A DNA stretch of 64,000 nucleotides from Podospora pseudocomata. Its lineage: Eukaryota; Ascomycota; Sordariomycetes; Sordariales; Podosporaceae. The first letter of the stretch is position 1, and every line of letters begins with the position of its first letter. This document shows positions 1-10,585 of the stretch, one piece after another. The stretch covers positions 3,968,001 through 4,032,000 of the forward strand of contig NC_085890.1 of NCBI RefSeq assembly GCF_035222375.1, read 5' to 3'. Under the pieces are notes generated by a model. That model was not told the origin of the DNA. It worked only from the letters and a program-made list of their open reading frames with translations, and did no database searches. The position numbers were made by a program, and so were the translations under genes.

Positions 1-876
1 GTCGACCGTCGTGGTGAATAGCTTGGCCAGCTCCCGAGCGACCTTCAACCGGGTCCGGGCGCTCAAGACTTCAGTGTACAGCTCCACGAGAGGTTCGCCC
101 TTGAGTCTGAGTCCAGGTTGGAGCAGTTCCGAGACTTTCTTGAGCTCGGCAACAGCTGCCAGGACGTTGTAGTAGACCACGGTGATCATCTTGCTGAGTA
201 GGGCGGCATCTTTGATCCACTCCCTTTTCTCCTCGTCCATCAGGTAGAGCTCATCGGTCATGGATGACTGGGAACAAACGGGTTAGTGAAATGGGTGCCA
301 AGGTTGGGACGTCAACGGTTCGCAAACCTTCATCGTACGCTCAAGGCAAGCGCCAAAGCTGTTGTACGTCGTCGCCATTTCCTCAGAAAGTACCACACAC
401 CTCTCCATCTGTCTCCCAGCAGCCCCAAGAGGCCTTTCGAATCCACCAACGGGTCCCTCTCTGGACTAAAGGTAGCCCGCTCGATAAAGTTGGACGTGAT
501 TTCCGACCGCTCGATGATTTCCTTGAGATTGGCTGTAATCCCCCGGAGGTTGCGGAGCCCGGTAGAGGCAAGTTTAAGAATTTCGCGGACGGGCTTTGGC
601 ATCTCAGAAGGACTGAGCCTACAGCAGCGATTCAGTAAAAGATGATGAGTGGTGGACGATACAGAATCAGCAAAATACTTACCGCTCACCCTGGTGGCCG
701 GACAACCATCCATACTTCCTGACCTGCTCGTCCTCAAGCAAAGCCGTGTAGTAAACCGAGCCCAGCTTGTGAATCCATCTGGGCAACACGGCCATATTGT
801 GGTCCCAGTTCTTGCGCTCACCACAGAGGATGCCCTCCAATGCAATCTGGACGGAATGAGTGTTGATGGTTGGCAT
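1..876 (-). CDS. Uncharacterised alpha-helical protein, C-terminus off left edge
   Basis: Family not recognised. Three exons can be read: 876-683 (starts MPTINTHSVQIALEG), 618-328, and 267 to beyond base 1. Introns are 619-682 and 268-327, with clean GT and AG ends. The product is rich in helix-forming residues (for example KKVSELLQPGLRLKGEP) and has no signal peptide or membrane segment. Exon 2 does not stay in one frame: its first part (TANLKEIIERSEITSNF) and last part (LSEEMATTYNSFGACLERT) are in different frames. The only GT..AG pair that would reconcile them, 409-446, is 38 nt, shorter than any other intron I read here. So either a very short intron, a one-base lesion, or an assembly error is present. 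Exon 3 continues cleanly to the window edge. The gene is probable; its function is unknown. Confidence 0.6.
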
Positions 877-1509
877 GGTTGCTTGTCTCTTGAGATGGCA
901 AGTCTGCGATGTGTGGTGTGGTCGAGAGGAAGATGAGACGCCGACTGAAAAGCCAACAGAGAAAGCTTTTATCCTGGTCTACTATGATATTCACTTTGGT
1001 CCGTCTGTGTGGGAACAATCCGGTGAGTGTCTGGTGGGGCCATGAGATGTTCCAGAATGCGAGTAAATACATGGGTGTAAACAGCTGCTCCTACCTATTT
1101 AACTGCCTAAAAGTTGCTCCCTGTCACATCTTGGGATGAACCAGAGCAGCCTTTCCCTCTGTTCTTGATGCGGCTGACGGTGCACCACAGGGCAGTTGCG
1201 AGAAGCACACGGAAGACTGGCTGTCGTGATGAATCCGTGAACAAACTCTATCGGTTGCAGACTTATCACCAGCCAGAGAGCTCACAAGTCTTGATTCGAC
1301 TACAACAGGTATCGTACTGCGCATTGGGAATCGCTCAATTGGATCCTCCACACTGAAATGTCTTCCGCCTTAAGACTAGCCCTACACAGACTTGTTCACT
1401 TCAACGCCTTCATCAGGCAACTTTGTGTGAGTGCTGCGCATGTGAAAAAAGACTCGAGATGTAACATCACCAAAAAAGTATGTTTCAAGGAAAAAGAGAG
1501 AAAAATAAA
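877..1509. other. Intergenic region, 0.63 kb
   Basis: This stretch lies upstream of the leftmost gene and ends at tRNA-Asn. Short open frames exist on both strands but none shows family resemblance or splice continuity. It probably holds the promoter of the leftmost gene. I see no repeat in it. Confidence 0.6.
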
Positions 1510-1583
1510 CTCCTCCGGGAAGGCTCGAACTTCCAACCTCCTGATTAACAGTCAGACGCGCTAGCCAATTGCGCCACAGAGGA
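1510..1583 (-). tRNA. tRNA-Asn (GTT), no intron
   Basis: On the minus strand a 74-nt cloverleaf folds: acceptor TCCTCTG pairs with CGGAGGA (one T-G pair) with discriminator G. The D arm is GGCGCAATTGGCTAGCGC, the anticodon loop is CTGTTAA with anticodon GTT, and the T arm carries GTTCGAGCC. There is no intron. It sits 80 nt beyond the stop of the DUF3176 gene. Confidence 0.95.
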
Positions 1584-1662
1584 TCTGTTCTGTGGGCCTC
1601 GAACTAGCGACTATCTGCCAAATCGTCTTGGCACCTTCAGCTGCCCTTTTCACCCTATAATG

Positions 1663-3905
1663 TCAACCCCCCCGGGCTTCACTCCTAGAAACAACCACTT
1701 CATTCCCGTCGATCTTCACCCGAAGACTCTTTGCAGCCTTTTCCATCACCTTCCTGGGCCCGAGTCCGCCGCCAGCCTCACTTCGACACTGTTGACCAAG
1801 AGCGAGGAGAGGGGCGATGGCAGCGTCTTTGTAGTCAAAAAACATCTCACTATAGTCAGATCCTGCCTCGTGTCTGGCTGCCTTGCGCATTCTGACTTGT
1901 TCAATAATGGTAGCAACCAAGAAGATGGACGCGACGAGTAGCTCAACCGCCAAAAAGGTCAGCCACGGCCAGGTGATGTGAACATAGGATTCCTGCTTCC
2001 ACGCCTGCCCTGTGACATTGAAAGCATCGCTGGACAGCTGGAGTTCTTGATCGGTCGTTCTAAGTCTGAGGGAGTGTCAGTCAAAGCAACGTGCCCGGTC
2101 ATGTGAAGAGAAACATACCGGTAAGAGATACTCGTGGCGATATTCTTGAAGAGATATGTCATGGTATCTATTCGCGCCGTCGTGTTGATGATGGTCGTCT
2201 CGGTGTACAAGACCATCTGCATGATGGTTTTGATAAAGTCACTTCTTGTTACAACCCCACGGCTGGGCGAGTCCCACGGCTCGTAGTATGTTTCGCGCCC
2301 AGATCCCATCATGTATGTCTTCATCTCGCCCGCGATGAACTCCATGGCACGGTAGTTGGCACTGAAGCTCCCCGACGGAATCGAAGAGTTGGGTGGGCTC
2401 TCGAGATGCAGCGTGATATTCCACTTGGACGACGGGCTATGACGGCATCCAGTTGGCACGCCCACTTTGGAGCTGCAGTTCATGTTGAGGAAGAAGTCAG
2501 AGTCCTCCGGTGTTGGCTGTGAAGTGGTAGCAATAAGCTGGTTGTCGTGTATACCATTTCGGACAGTGGTGTTGTAGGTTTGGACGCATAGGTGAAACAG
2601 AAACTCGAGGGCTTCGTGTCGAAACTGGTGTGTTGCACTGGCAATGTTGGAGCCGTTGGACATATCTGTCAGCTGCCGCATGTTCTCGTCGTCCTGTGGG
2701 ATAGGGACAGTGTAGAGCTCCACAAACGACGCTATCCGTGTCGCCATCAACGTGGGATTGTCTGCGAACCCAACGGTCTGGTTGCCCACGAGCATATCGG
2801 ACACAGCAGCCATTCGACTTTGGTGAACCAGATCGACGTGCGTGCCGGGGAGAGAGGCGTTCCATATGGTGCGTCTGGGGTAAAAAGGATCGCCCATCAT
2901 AACCACAGACCCGTTGTTCTTGACAACAGCCTCCTCTCCCGGCTCCGGACCCGGCCAGCTTTGCACGACTATCGCTGAGGAAATGTCGACCATCTCCACA
3001 CAGACGCCCAAGGAGTGGAACACATCAAAGGTGCAATTGCCAGTCGGACAGGTCGCTCCAGTAGGCGCCATGCGTACTCTGCGGCTTTGCTTTCCGTCGG
3101 GAGTAATGGCTTCCAGCATTGCAGTGCGCGTCGCAAACGTGACTTCATCTCTGGGCGACATGACGGTGCGAACCGCTGGAACTTCTGCAAGCTCAGCTGC
3201 CACAACCTCCCGAACTGGGTAGCTGATGGCCAACTGTGTTATTGGAGATGTCACCACACTTATGATGGTAATGAAAGCCCCAATGACGACGATATGCTTC
3301 GTACGGATTCGAGTGAGCAAAACGATAGAGCCCCACGGTCCCCTGCTTGCTTGGTCGATGACGTGAAAGTCGTGCAGCGGTCTTTCGTCCAGGAACCAGG
3401 ACCACTGAGCTTGGCTAATTGCTATTGATACTGGAACCATGAAGGCTGCTTTGGAAAGGGTGGTGAAGAGAGCAAGAAAGGTGTTGAGTGAGATTTTCAG
3501 TGGCCAGTCTGGTAGTTGCTGGCGGTCGAACTTGAAGAGTGTGACGACTATGGTGATAAAGGCAAGTAGGCTGAGAAGAACGCATAGCATCTCCAGCATC
3601 CATATCCTCCAGAGTGGTTTGGTCAAGGCACCACTCGCGGCTTCAGACCGGTGACTCGAGACCCGTACACCCTTCAGTTCCCGATTGGAGTCGTGGGTGA
3701 AGGCAGGTTGTGGCCCTTCTTGCCCTCGTTTGCTGCCCGCAGCGCTTGGACCTTCCAGAGTGTTGACCCATTGAGTCGTGCTGTCAAAGTCCCTTGTCGA
3801 CGGTGCGGCATCATAATGTCCTGGAGGAACTCCGGTGTATGGATCTGCCACAGGCCCATAGCCGTGTCCATGATGGTAGATGTGGTTGGCGTTTAAATGA
3901 TCCAT
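1663..3905 (-). CDS. DUF3176 family fungal integral membrane protein
   Basis: Two exons, 3905-2119 and 2065-1663, joined over a 53-nt GT-AG intron, give 729 residues. The N-terminus (about 90 residues) is polar. A cluster of hydrophobic segments follows near residues 100-230: LEMLCVLLSLLAFITIVVTL, a second near TFLALFTTLSKAAF, and a third near HIVVIGAFITIISVVTSP. A long, N-glycosylation-rich loop with paired Cys (for example PTGNCTF) comes next, then a last membrane segment near TWPWLTFLAVELLVASIF and a short tail. This TM-cluster, large outer loop and final TM layout is the signature of DUF3176 proteins, which are abundant in Pezizomycotina and of unknown function. It starts at the ATG at 3905. 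The shift in frame across the intron reproduces the family's end exactly, so the model is reliable although the role is not known. Confidence 0.88.
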
Positions 3906-4574
3906 TGCCTTTCGGCTGTCATCAACCCATGTAAGAGGCTGAGGCTGAGTCTTGAGTCAAGGGAAACAAGAATGTTCTGGTAATATACAACCAAAGATGC
4001 TGTGAAATGGTCCGTTAGAAAGAGGGCAAAGTGGACGACGCCCTTTCAGTCACATGGAATAAATATATCCAGCATGGGCGCCTGGCATCTTAAGCTAGAA
4101 TGTACCAGTCCTGGCCATGAAAATGCAGTGGAAGCTGCCCGTTTAGTCTTGTCCAATGGGCGTCAGACCATCAACTGGCAAGGATATTGTTGCTGACTTG
4201 CCTAGACCCCAGTACGGAGCCTTCCGTGTTGATGCCGTGGGTGAGTCAGGGTACGATGTCGATCGTCAATCATCGTTGAATTTGGTCCAATAGGTTCATA
4301 GATGTGGTGTATCACTGCATGATTCTATTTCGGTGAGATCGCACAACATGGCGCCAATGCTTTATTTGAAACTTGAGTCTCTGAACCTGCAGCCTGGTTT
4401 GCGTGACCCTTATCCCACCAAAGTGAGTAGCACAGTATCACCTCAGGCTGTGGATGAGGAAGACGTCAAAACGCATCCTACTTGAAGCGTTGCCACAAGA
4501 AAAGGGCAGAGATATGAAATAGGCTCGTTAGAATAAAAGACCTTTTCCCAAACACGTCTTGCTACATACTCACC
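3906..4574. other. Intergenic region, 0.67 kb
   Basis: This is the upstream region of the DUF3176 gene and the downstream region of the HET gene. I see only short chance frames, no RNA gene and no repeat. It is moderately AT-richer than the flanking exons. Confidence 0.6.
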
Positions 4575-6680
4575 TCATCCGACGGTCACTCTTTGAACCC
4601 CCTCTTCACCCAGAAACCCACCCGGCATATAGCCCACTCCAATTCGCTGATAGATCGTCTCATGGCCATCGCCCTCAGTAAGAGCCGTGATAATAAGCAA
4701 GTAATGCGTTCTGTGCTCCACAGGCACAATCTCCCCCTTTGCTATCCGTCTGGTCCCCACAACCACCGCTTTCCACCCTTCCCATCCCGTAACTCCTTGT
4801 GCATTCCCAGCGTCCAGAATAACATCAACACTCTCTCCTGGCTCGCCAACAGGCTCAAAAACAAATGGTCGTGCCATCGCTTTCAACACGGCTGTCTTAT
4901 CTGAGGGATCATTGCGACCCGAGCCGGGAGAAGAAAACGGGTCAAGCACCGCATCATTCCTCCAGTCGACACCTCCAAGCGGTAAGTCCAGGTAGTCAAT
5001 CGCACCGTCATACGCCATCCAACTCCAGCTAGGCAAGCTCTTCCCTTCCTTTTGCTTGGCTTTGGAAAAGTCCACCCTGTTCAATGTCGATGCCTCGGCG
5101 CCACGTCTCCAGAGCAGTGATCGAGACAACAAGCTGCCGCCGTCATGGAAAATTCCATACCCGCCTTTGGCCTTCAGGTTGTTGATCATTCGCTGCTCAA
5201 GTCCGGCTATGGCAACGGGGCGATCGGTGAAGCGGGTGAAGTTGAGGCGGGAATATTGTCGGTACAGGTCCTCGTAGAAGCGGATGCGCTCACCTCGGTC
5301 GAAACCTTTGTCGGAGAGGGAGCTTGATAGTTTCGATGGGAAGGACGGGTCGCCGAGAAAGGAGACGAGTTTACTGTGTTTTTTTGTCAGTATGACAGAG
5401 GACAAAATTCAAGTAGAGTTTGAAGCAGGGGCGGTGTAAACAACAGGCGAAGTGGGGCGCAAGAAAGGTTCAGAGGTTCAGGGGGTAAAATCACCAGACA
5501 TACTTGTCAATCTTGGTCAGGGTTTCGCATCTCACTCCGCAGCCGCACTCCCAGTAGGTTTGCCAGTCGGTAAAGTAGATTGTCCTTCGGGCCAAGGCGC
5601 GTTCTTGCAGGACCCAACCCCTCTTGCTCAAGGGCCCATTCAGCACGTGCTCCGCAAAGTTGTCAATAAACCGGCAGACGTACAGACTGCCCTTCTGGGT
5701 GTAACTACTGGACTCGCCACGTAGTTGAAGGAATTGCCTTTCCTTTCTGGTTCTGAGAAACCCATCCCTTTGCCCTCGTGCGCTACTTGCGGCAATGACA
5801 CAGTAGGCTGCGCTGAAGACATCTTCCATTCTCTTGGCTTCCTTCTCAAAGTCGCCGTCGGGCCCTTGGATGATACATATGGAGTCTATCCACAAATACC
5901 GAACACCTAGAGCACGAGTGGCGGCTATTGCGTCACGGAAGGTGTCAGGGAAGTTGGGGCTCCGCACAGGAATAGCTGCTTTGTGTTGAGCAAGGTTGTG
6001 AGGAAAAGTACAAAACGAATGGCCTTGGCCCCAAGGATGCGAGAGAGCAATGTATTTGACAGTCTCCGTGGTTGTTGTTTGGATGAGACGCACGACGGGA
6101 GCGTCAGGGCTGCCAAGATCAATAAGTCTGGTGGGAGGTGGGTATTTCTTTACTGGATCGCATCCTCGGTGGTTCTCGTCACAGTCGTTGAGCCATTCTG
6201 TCAGAAAGGCAAAGTGGGTCGTCGAAGCAGGCGCTGGAAGGCTGGGAAACCCAATCTGAATGTGATTGGAGTTTGGCGCCATGAAATCTTTTCCTCGTTA
6301 GTACCTAATACAGGTTCACCGGGGAATAGAATTGGCGAGCACTGACCAGGGCTTCGGCAGATTGACAAGACCGGAATGGGATTCTCGTTAAGCTTGAGCA
6401 TTGACTGCTCGCGGTCGAAGCGGACTGTCTGTACCAGGCCCCGGTTGATATGGTGGCATGCCTCGTACCTCAACTTGCAGAAATCACACAGGGCACGCTT
6501 GACATCGAGCTCTGCCAGAGTGTCTGTAATGTGAAATTGAGGCACGCAGAGATCGTACGCGGCACAGGTTCCACAGAGGCGAGCTTGCGCGAGCTTCACT
6601 GGGTAGATGTCTGGAACACTCAGCGCTGAAACAAGCTGCCGGGCGAACTTGTTGTCGACGGGATATTCGGTTCTGTCAAG
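4575..6680 (-). CDS. HET-domain (heterokaryon incompatibility) protein
   Basis: Three main exons: about 6680-6347, 6287-5504 and 5373-4575 (introns of 59 and 130 nt), giving roughly 635 residues. The N-terminal part has a Cys pair typical of HET proteins (LCGTCAAYDL, then ALCDFCKLRYEA). The HET core follows with all its blocks: YIALSHPWG, then TFRDAIAATRALGVRYLWID with SICIIQ, then EAKRMEDVFSAAYCVIAASS, then SKRGWVLQERALA. HET domains act in self/non-self recognition and trigger regulated cell death; recent work on the family points to a TIR-like fold. The C-terminal 260 residues show only the common HET tail (SLPSWSWMAYDGAIDY). The 5' end is unresolved: no in-frame ATG lies next to the first long exon, and upstream sequence is packed with intron-like units (next entry). 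The start given is the first base after a consensus acceptor. Confidence 0.87.
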
Positions 6681-7080
6681 CTTTAGATGATGTTAGACAT
6701 CAGGATGACAAGAATATCAAGGTAATACCAGCTGAAAGAGGATGTTTTACCTACCTTTGACTTTTTTTCTCTGGTTAACTTATCGCCGCAGGGATTTCAA
6801 TCTCAGAAGTCGCTTACGGCCTGAGATGGTTAGCCTTCAACATTCCGCAGATGGGGAAGATTCCTTACGTTCTGCTTATCAAGTGTCAGTGCCGGAATCA
6901 TCTCTACCACAATTAAGGATCGTAGAATGCACTTACACGCTACAAGCCTACCTGTCAGCCATGCGAGTCTACAATGTATCAACCGCTCAGGGAATAGCAT
7001 TAACACTTACGTACTAAAACACAACTGTCAGAATCTCTGTCTTTTAACTCATTTCAGCGGAATTTACTGGTGCTTACCTC
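6681..7080 (-). other. Serial intron-like units with 3-nt microexons, 5' of HET gene
   Basis: Read on the minus strand, strong donors recur at 7077 (GTAAGC), 7010 (GTAAGT), 6951 (GTAGGC), 6936 (GTAAGT), 6868 (GTAAGG), 6817 (GTAAGC) and 6754 (GTAGGT). Each is followed within about 48-80 nt by an AG, several with branch-like CTAAC, TTAAC or CTGAC. Pieces left between successive units include GAG (7080-7078), TAC (7013-7011), AAC (6871-6869), GCC (6820-6818) and TCAAAG (6760-6755), all multiples of three. The last acceptor, CATCTAAAG ending at 6681, joins in phase 0 to the HET exon. This could be a chain of microexons encoding the HET N-terminus, a multi-part stwintron (introns nested in introns), or 5' leader introns. 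No start codon is evident. The splice signals are seen directly; their use is inferred. Confidence 0.5.
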
Positions 7081-7208
7081 CTATATCCGCGCCGCGGGCA
7101 TTCGGTTAGCTGTGCCCTTCAAAGTATTGTCCTGTCCTAGGTGGGTTTGTGGGGAGTCATACATCCTGAGATATCTTAGCATAAACCAAAGCGTCGTTAG
7201 ACCGGTAA

Positions 7209-9138
7209 TCATACTCGTCTTGTTTTTGCTTCAACGACTGTAATCACAGGGACCATCAAGCTTGGCTGATCCTCGAATCCGACATCAGGAATTATACCAC
7301 CGCCATTCTCTCCAAGGGGCCTCAAAGGGGGCCTAGGTCGGAGGGGCCGGTTTCCTCCTATCGCTGAGTTTGGCGAAAGGAAGGAAGACTCTGGTGCTCT
7401 GTCGACCTTCAAGTCTTTGATGTGCTCGCGGCTGGCGCCCGTGAACCAGTATGACTCGTCGGTTTTGCCTCGAGCCACGATATCATCAAGACGCTCCATG
7501 AGTTCTTGAGAGTATGCGCGAGAGCCGTTGGTGGACCTTGGGGGGGCTGAACTGCTGACGGGTGTGGCTGGAGGGTCCAGTTCCACGACGAGAAGTTTGG
7601 TCTTGACGATGGTGAGAAGCTCCTTCAGTGCAGTCTCTGCCTTGCATTCTGGATCGTAATACAGGGCTCTGATTGTCGCCTGGACATGGGGATGCACGAA
7701 TGCCTCGTCTTTATCTTTGTCGACCTTGAACCAGTGGCTTCTATGCCTTCCCTCGTCGATGATCTGGCTGTTGAACCTTTCCAGATGATCGGTGCCATAC
7801 AGCAGCCAGATCATCATCTCCAAAATCACGCATCCGAATGACCACATGTCGTATCGTCGGGAACGGCCAAGCTCGGACTTCAAGGCCACCTCGGGAGGTT
7901 CGTAGCGGGTTGTCGTGTATTGAGTTGATGTGTTGTGTCGCAGTTGGGTAGCAATGTTGTGATGTTTTGCAAGTCCCATGTCGGAAATCTTGAGAATAGG
8001 AAAGCCGAACTGGCCGTCTCGAGGTGGTTGGCCGACCACACACAGGATGTTTTCGGGTTTCAAGTCTCCATGCCGGTATGAGCCTCCTCCGTAGCGGTAA
8101 TTGTGCAGCTTGTCGAGCGCATCCGCCATTCCTTGGATCTGCATGATGACGGCTCGGACAAGCTCTCTTGTCACGACTGGACGCTTGTGTTCAGGCATTT
8201 CCCAAAACTTTCTCAGGCTTCCCTCCTCTGCCCAGCGAAAAAGCAGATAGCGGTCACTGCCACGCTTGATGGCGGCGATAAACTCGATGATATTCTGATG
8301 TTTGAGGTTGCGCATCTCAATGTGAGCCTTGACTTCGCGTACCCATTCATCTCGAAGTTGATCCAGTTCGTTTTCATCCGTGGTGTCGCGATAAACCGGC
8401 CTGATGACCTTGATGGCAACATCGGCTCGTTTGCCATCATACTATGTGAGCGTAAAGATCAGCACCTAATACATGCGAGAGACCTGTTCTGAGGAAAAGC
8501 AAACAAACCTTCATGATGGGATTCAGATGGTGCTCTTCGTGGATCTTGACCTGGAAAACTTCGCCGAAAGCACCTGATTCGCCCGCTCTTGACTTTTCAG
8601 TAATGGGAAGAATACAGTCCGGATCAAGATCCAGCTCGGGGTTGCTCTCTGAGATGATTGGTACGAGAACCGTCCATTGGTTTCGACGAAAACTGCGCCT
8701 GGACACCTCAGTCCATGGTTCCAGAAATTCACCAGCTTCGTCAACGAATGCGCTGTCAGGAAGAGGTAGGGAGTTGTCGTTCACAGATTTTGTCTCGAAT
8801 TGTATCATGGCTGTTGCTAGCTCCTGGTCTTTGTCGGTAAGTCCGGCCAGCAGTGACGTGATAAAAAGTTTGGGGGCACTTTTCATCACAAAGTTGACAA
8901 CCTCTTCTTCTAACTCCGGGTCATCGGACAGGTGCAGTTCCCGACGAACAGCAGCTGGGGTGAGAAGAGTCTCGATGCAAGTATTGGGTAGGAATTCTCG
9001 AATGTGTTCATCGAAAACACTCTTCTGTAGGTTGCCCAGAATGTCTGAGCCAAGAGAGGACTTTTTACTCTTCTTGGCCAGAAAAGATGCCTTTCGGTCT
9101 TCTTTAGAGATGAACTTTGGTTCCTCTTGGAGCGGCAT
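7209..9138 (-). CDS. Protein kinase with N-terminal regulatory region (divergent pair, left member)
   Basis: Exons 9138-8509 and 8441-7209, joined in phase 0 over a 67-nt intron, give 620 residues. About 180 helical residues precede the kinase domain and contain a block ending RSFRRNQWTVLVPII. The kinase domain shows a glycine loop (GESGAFGEVF, about residue 190), VAIKV lysine, catalytic loop RHGDLKPEN (about 332), the metal-binding motif as DMG instead of DFG (KISDMGLAKH, about 363), activation-segment end TRYEPPEV, and YDMWSFGCVILEM. It is therefore probably active. The C-terminal 120 residues are low-complexity and proline-rich. The protein shares its layout with the kinase encoded at 10586-13175. 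It may be a HET-associated signalling kinase, but substrate and pathway are unknown. Confidence 0.88.
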
Positions 9139-9553
9139 CTTGCATGATGAGACTGTTTGAGATGGAAATGATCTTGTGCGGTAAATGACAATGTGTCAGC
9201 TCAATGGAAGATGAAAAAAATAATAACGCGGGTAGGTACTCTAAGACACTTTTACGACTTTGACTGGCGTCAGTTAGGGGGCACTGAACTTGTACTAGCT
9301 TCCCGCAGCCTGGTCCATCTTCATGCCATTTCTTGGCTTCGACCCCCTCATCAGGCACACCACCCTGACTGGACTGGATGATGCGCCACCATTGATAAGA
9401 TACCCCAATATTTCCAGGGCGACACGGGCTTGTCATCACAATGGCACTGCGCATGCAGCACATATCACTATCCTTCGCAAAACAGGGCGTGAACATGACA
9501 GCCTCGTCCTACATCATTGCCACTTGGGTGCCCGTCATGACCGTTGCCCGAAT
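9139..9553. other. Upstream region of left kinase
   Basis: Promoter-proximal sequence between the left kinase and the gene remnant. Only short unrelated frames are seen. No repeat or RNA gene. Confidence 0.5.
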
Positions 9554-10056
9554 TTAGATCCCTCTGCACTGTGCGATTTCGTCCAGAGAAAGCTGTCTGG
9601 GGGTGCGGATGTTGTAGGAGCTTCTGATCATCTACCAAGGTGTCAGCTCTGACATGCCTTTTATCTTCCCTTTTTGGATGGATTTGAGAGCCTGCCCACC
9701 GATATCTCATAGCGACCAAGTCCAAACTGGGAGCGTAACAGGCCTATCAGCTTGAGAGGGTCTATGGCCCTCGCTGGAAGGTTTTGTGTGGATTCGAGCT
9801 GAAGTTTGTCCTCCATCATTTCCGTGGACAGTTCCCAATCTTGTGAGTGGTGGAGTAGGTAACAGCGAACTCGAATGCAGGCCGTTCTATGGGCGGTTCA
9901 AGTTGTCGGCATCTTGAAGAGATCCAGGCCGTCCTCATCCATGATCGACTGGAAGAAATGGGCAGGCAAGTCTTATATCATTGCAAACAACATTTGTGCC
10001 TCACTTTCGGTGGACGTGCCATTCGCCAGATTTGGGCCTAGGTCGTCGTCGCCCAT
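9554..10056 (-). pseudogene. Probable remnant of a fungal gene between the two kinases
   Basis: A single minus-strand frame runs 10056-9700 (119 codons, starting MGDDDLGPNLANGTSTES) and has two in-frame stops in its first half. It then splices in phase 0 over a 68-nt intron (9632-9699) to a 26-codon last exon. The joined C-terminal part reads like a real conserved module: LPARAIDPLKLIGLLRSQFG, then YEIS joined to MIRSSYNIRTPRQLSLDEIA. I recall similar 'ARAIDP..L..LLR..FG' tails in fungal proteins but cannot name the family. The stops (TAA, TGA) could have arisen by C-to-T change, or one may lie in an unrecognised intron. An intact short form from the ATG pair near the middle is also possible. 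Confidence 0.45.
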
Positions 10057-10585
10057 GACCTGGCAACATGAATACTGTCAGACCTAGTGGTGTTGCTCAC
10101 CGAACTTGTTCGAGCGTCGCGCACGGCACACCCACCGACCACAACTCACACGGTGTGGCCTGTCTGCCCGGGCAAAGAGGGAGTGAGGCGCATTTCCATA
10201 GGCGCCCTACCTGCTTGCATGAGGCCCCCAATGCCACCTGGGCGCGTACCACATGCTGTGTAAGGAGGGCGAGGCATAACATGTACGTACATTTCCCATC
10301 CCACCCGACTGGAGTTTCAGCCCCGGCTGTCTGGTGTCGAGTTTTCACCCCAGTTCAACCCATTCAACGCACATGATTGGTGTCTGCTGCACACCAATGA
10401 GCGACACAAAATGCCTAGCAAATTTCAGGGGAATGGTTTTCACGAGGCTCTGTCATGGGTTGGTCCTTACCTACCTTAGATAACAATGGAATTGAGCGTC
10501 AAAATGGACAGGAAATGTCTTGATATTCCCTCGATATCAAGTGCATTCCAACAATTACCATGACAGGCGACTACGACTGCCCACC
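10057..10585. other. Upstream region of right kinase
   Basis: About 0.53 kb holding the presumed promoter of the right-hand kinase and the upstream part of the remnant. I see no convincing exon, tRNA or repeat. Confidence 0.5.
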
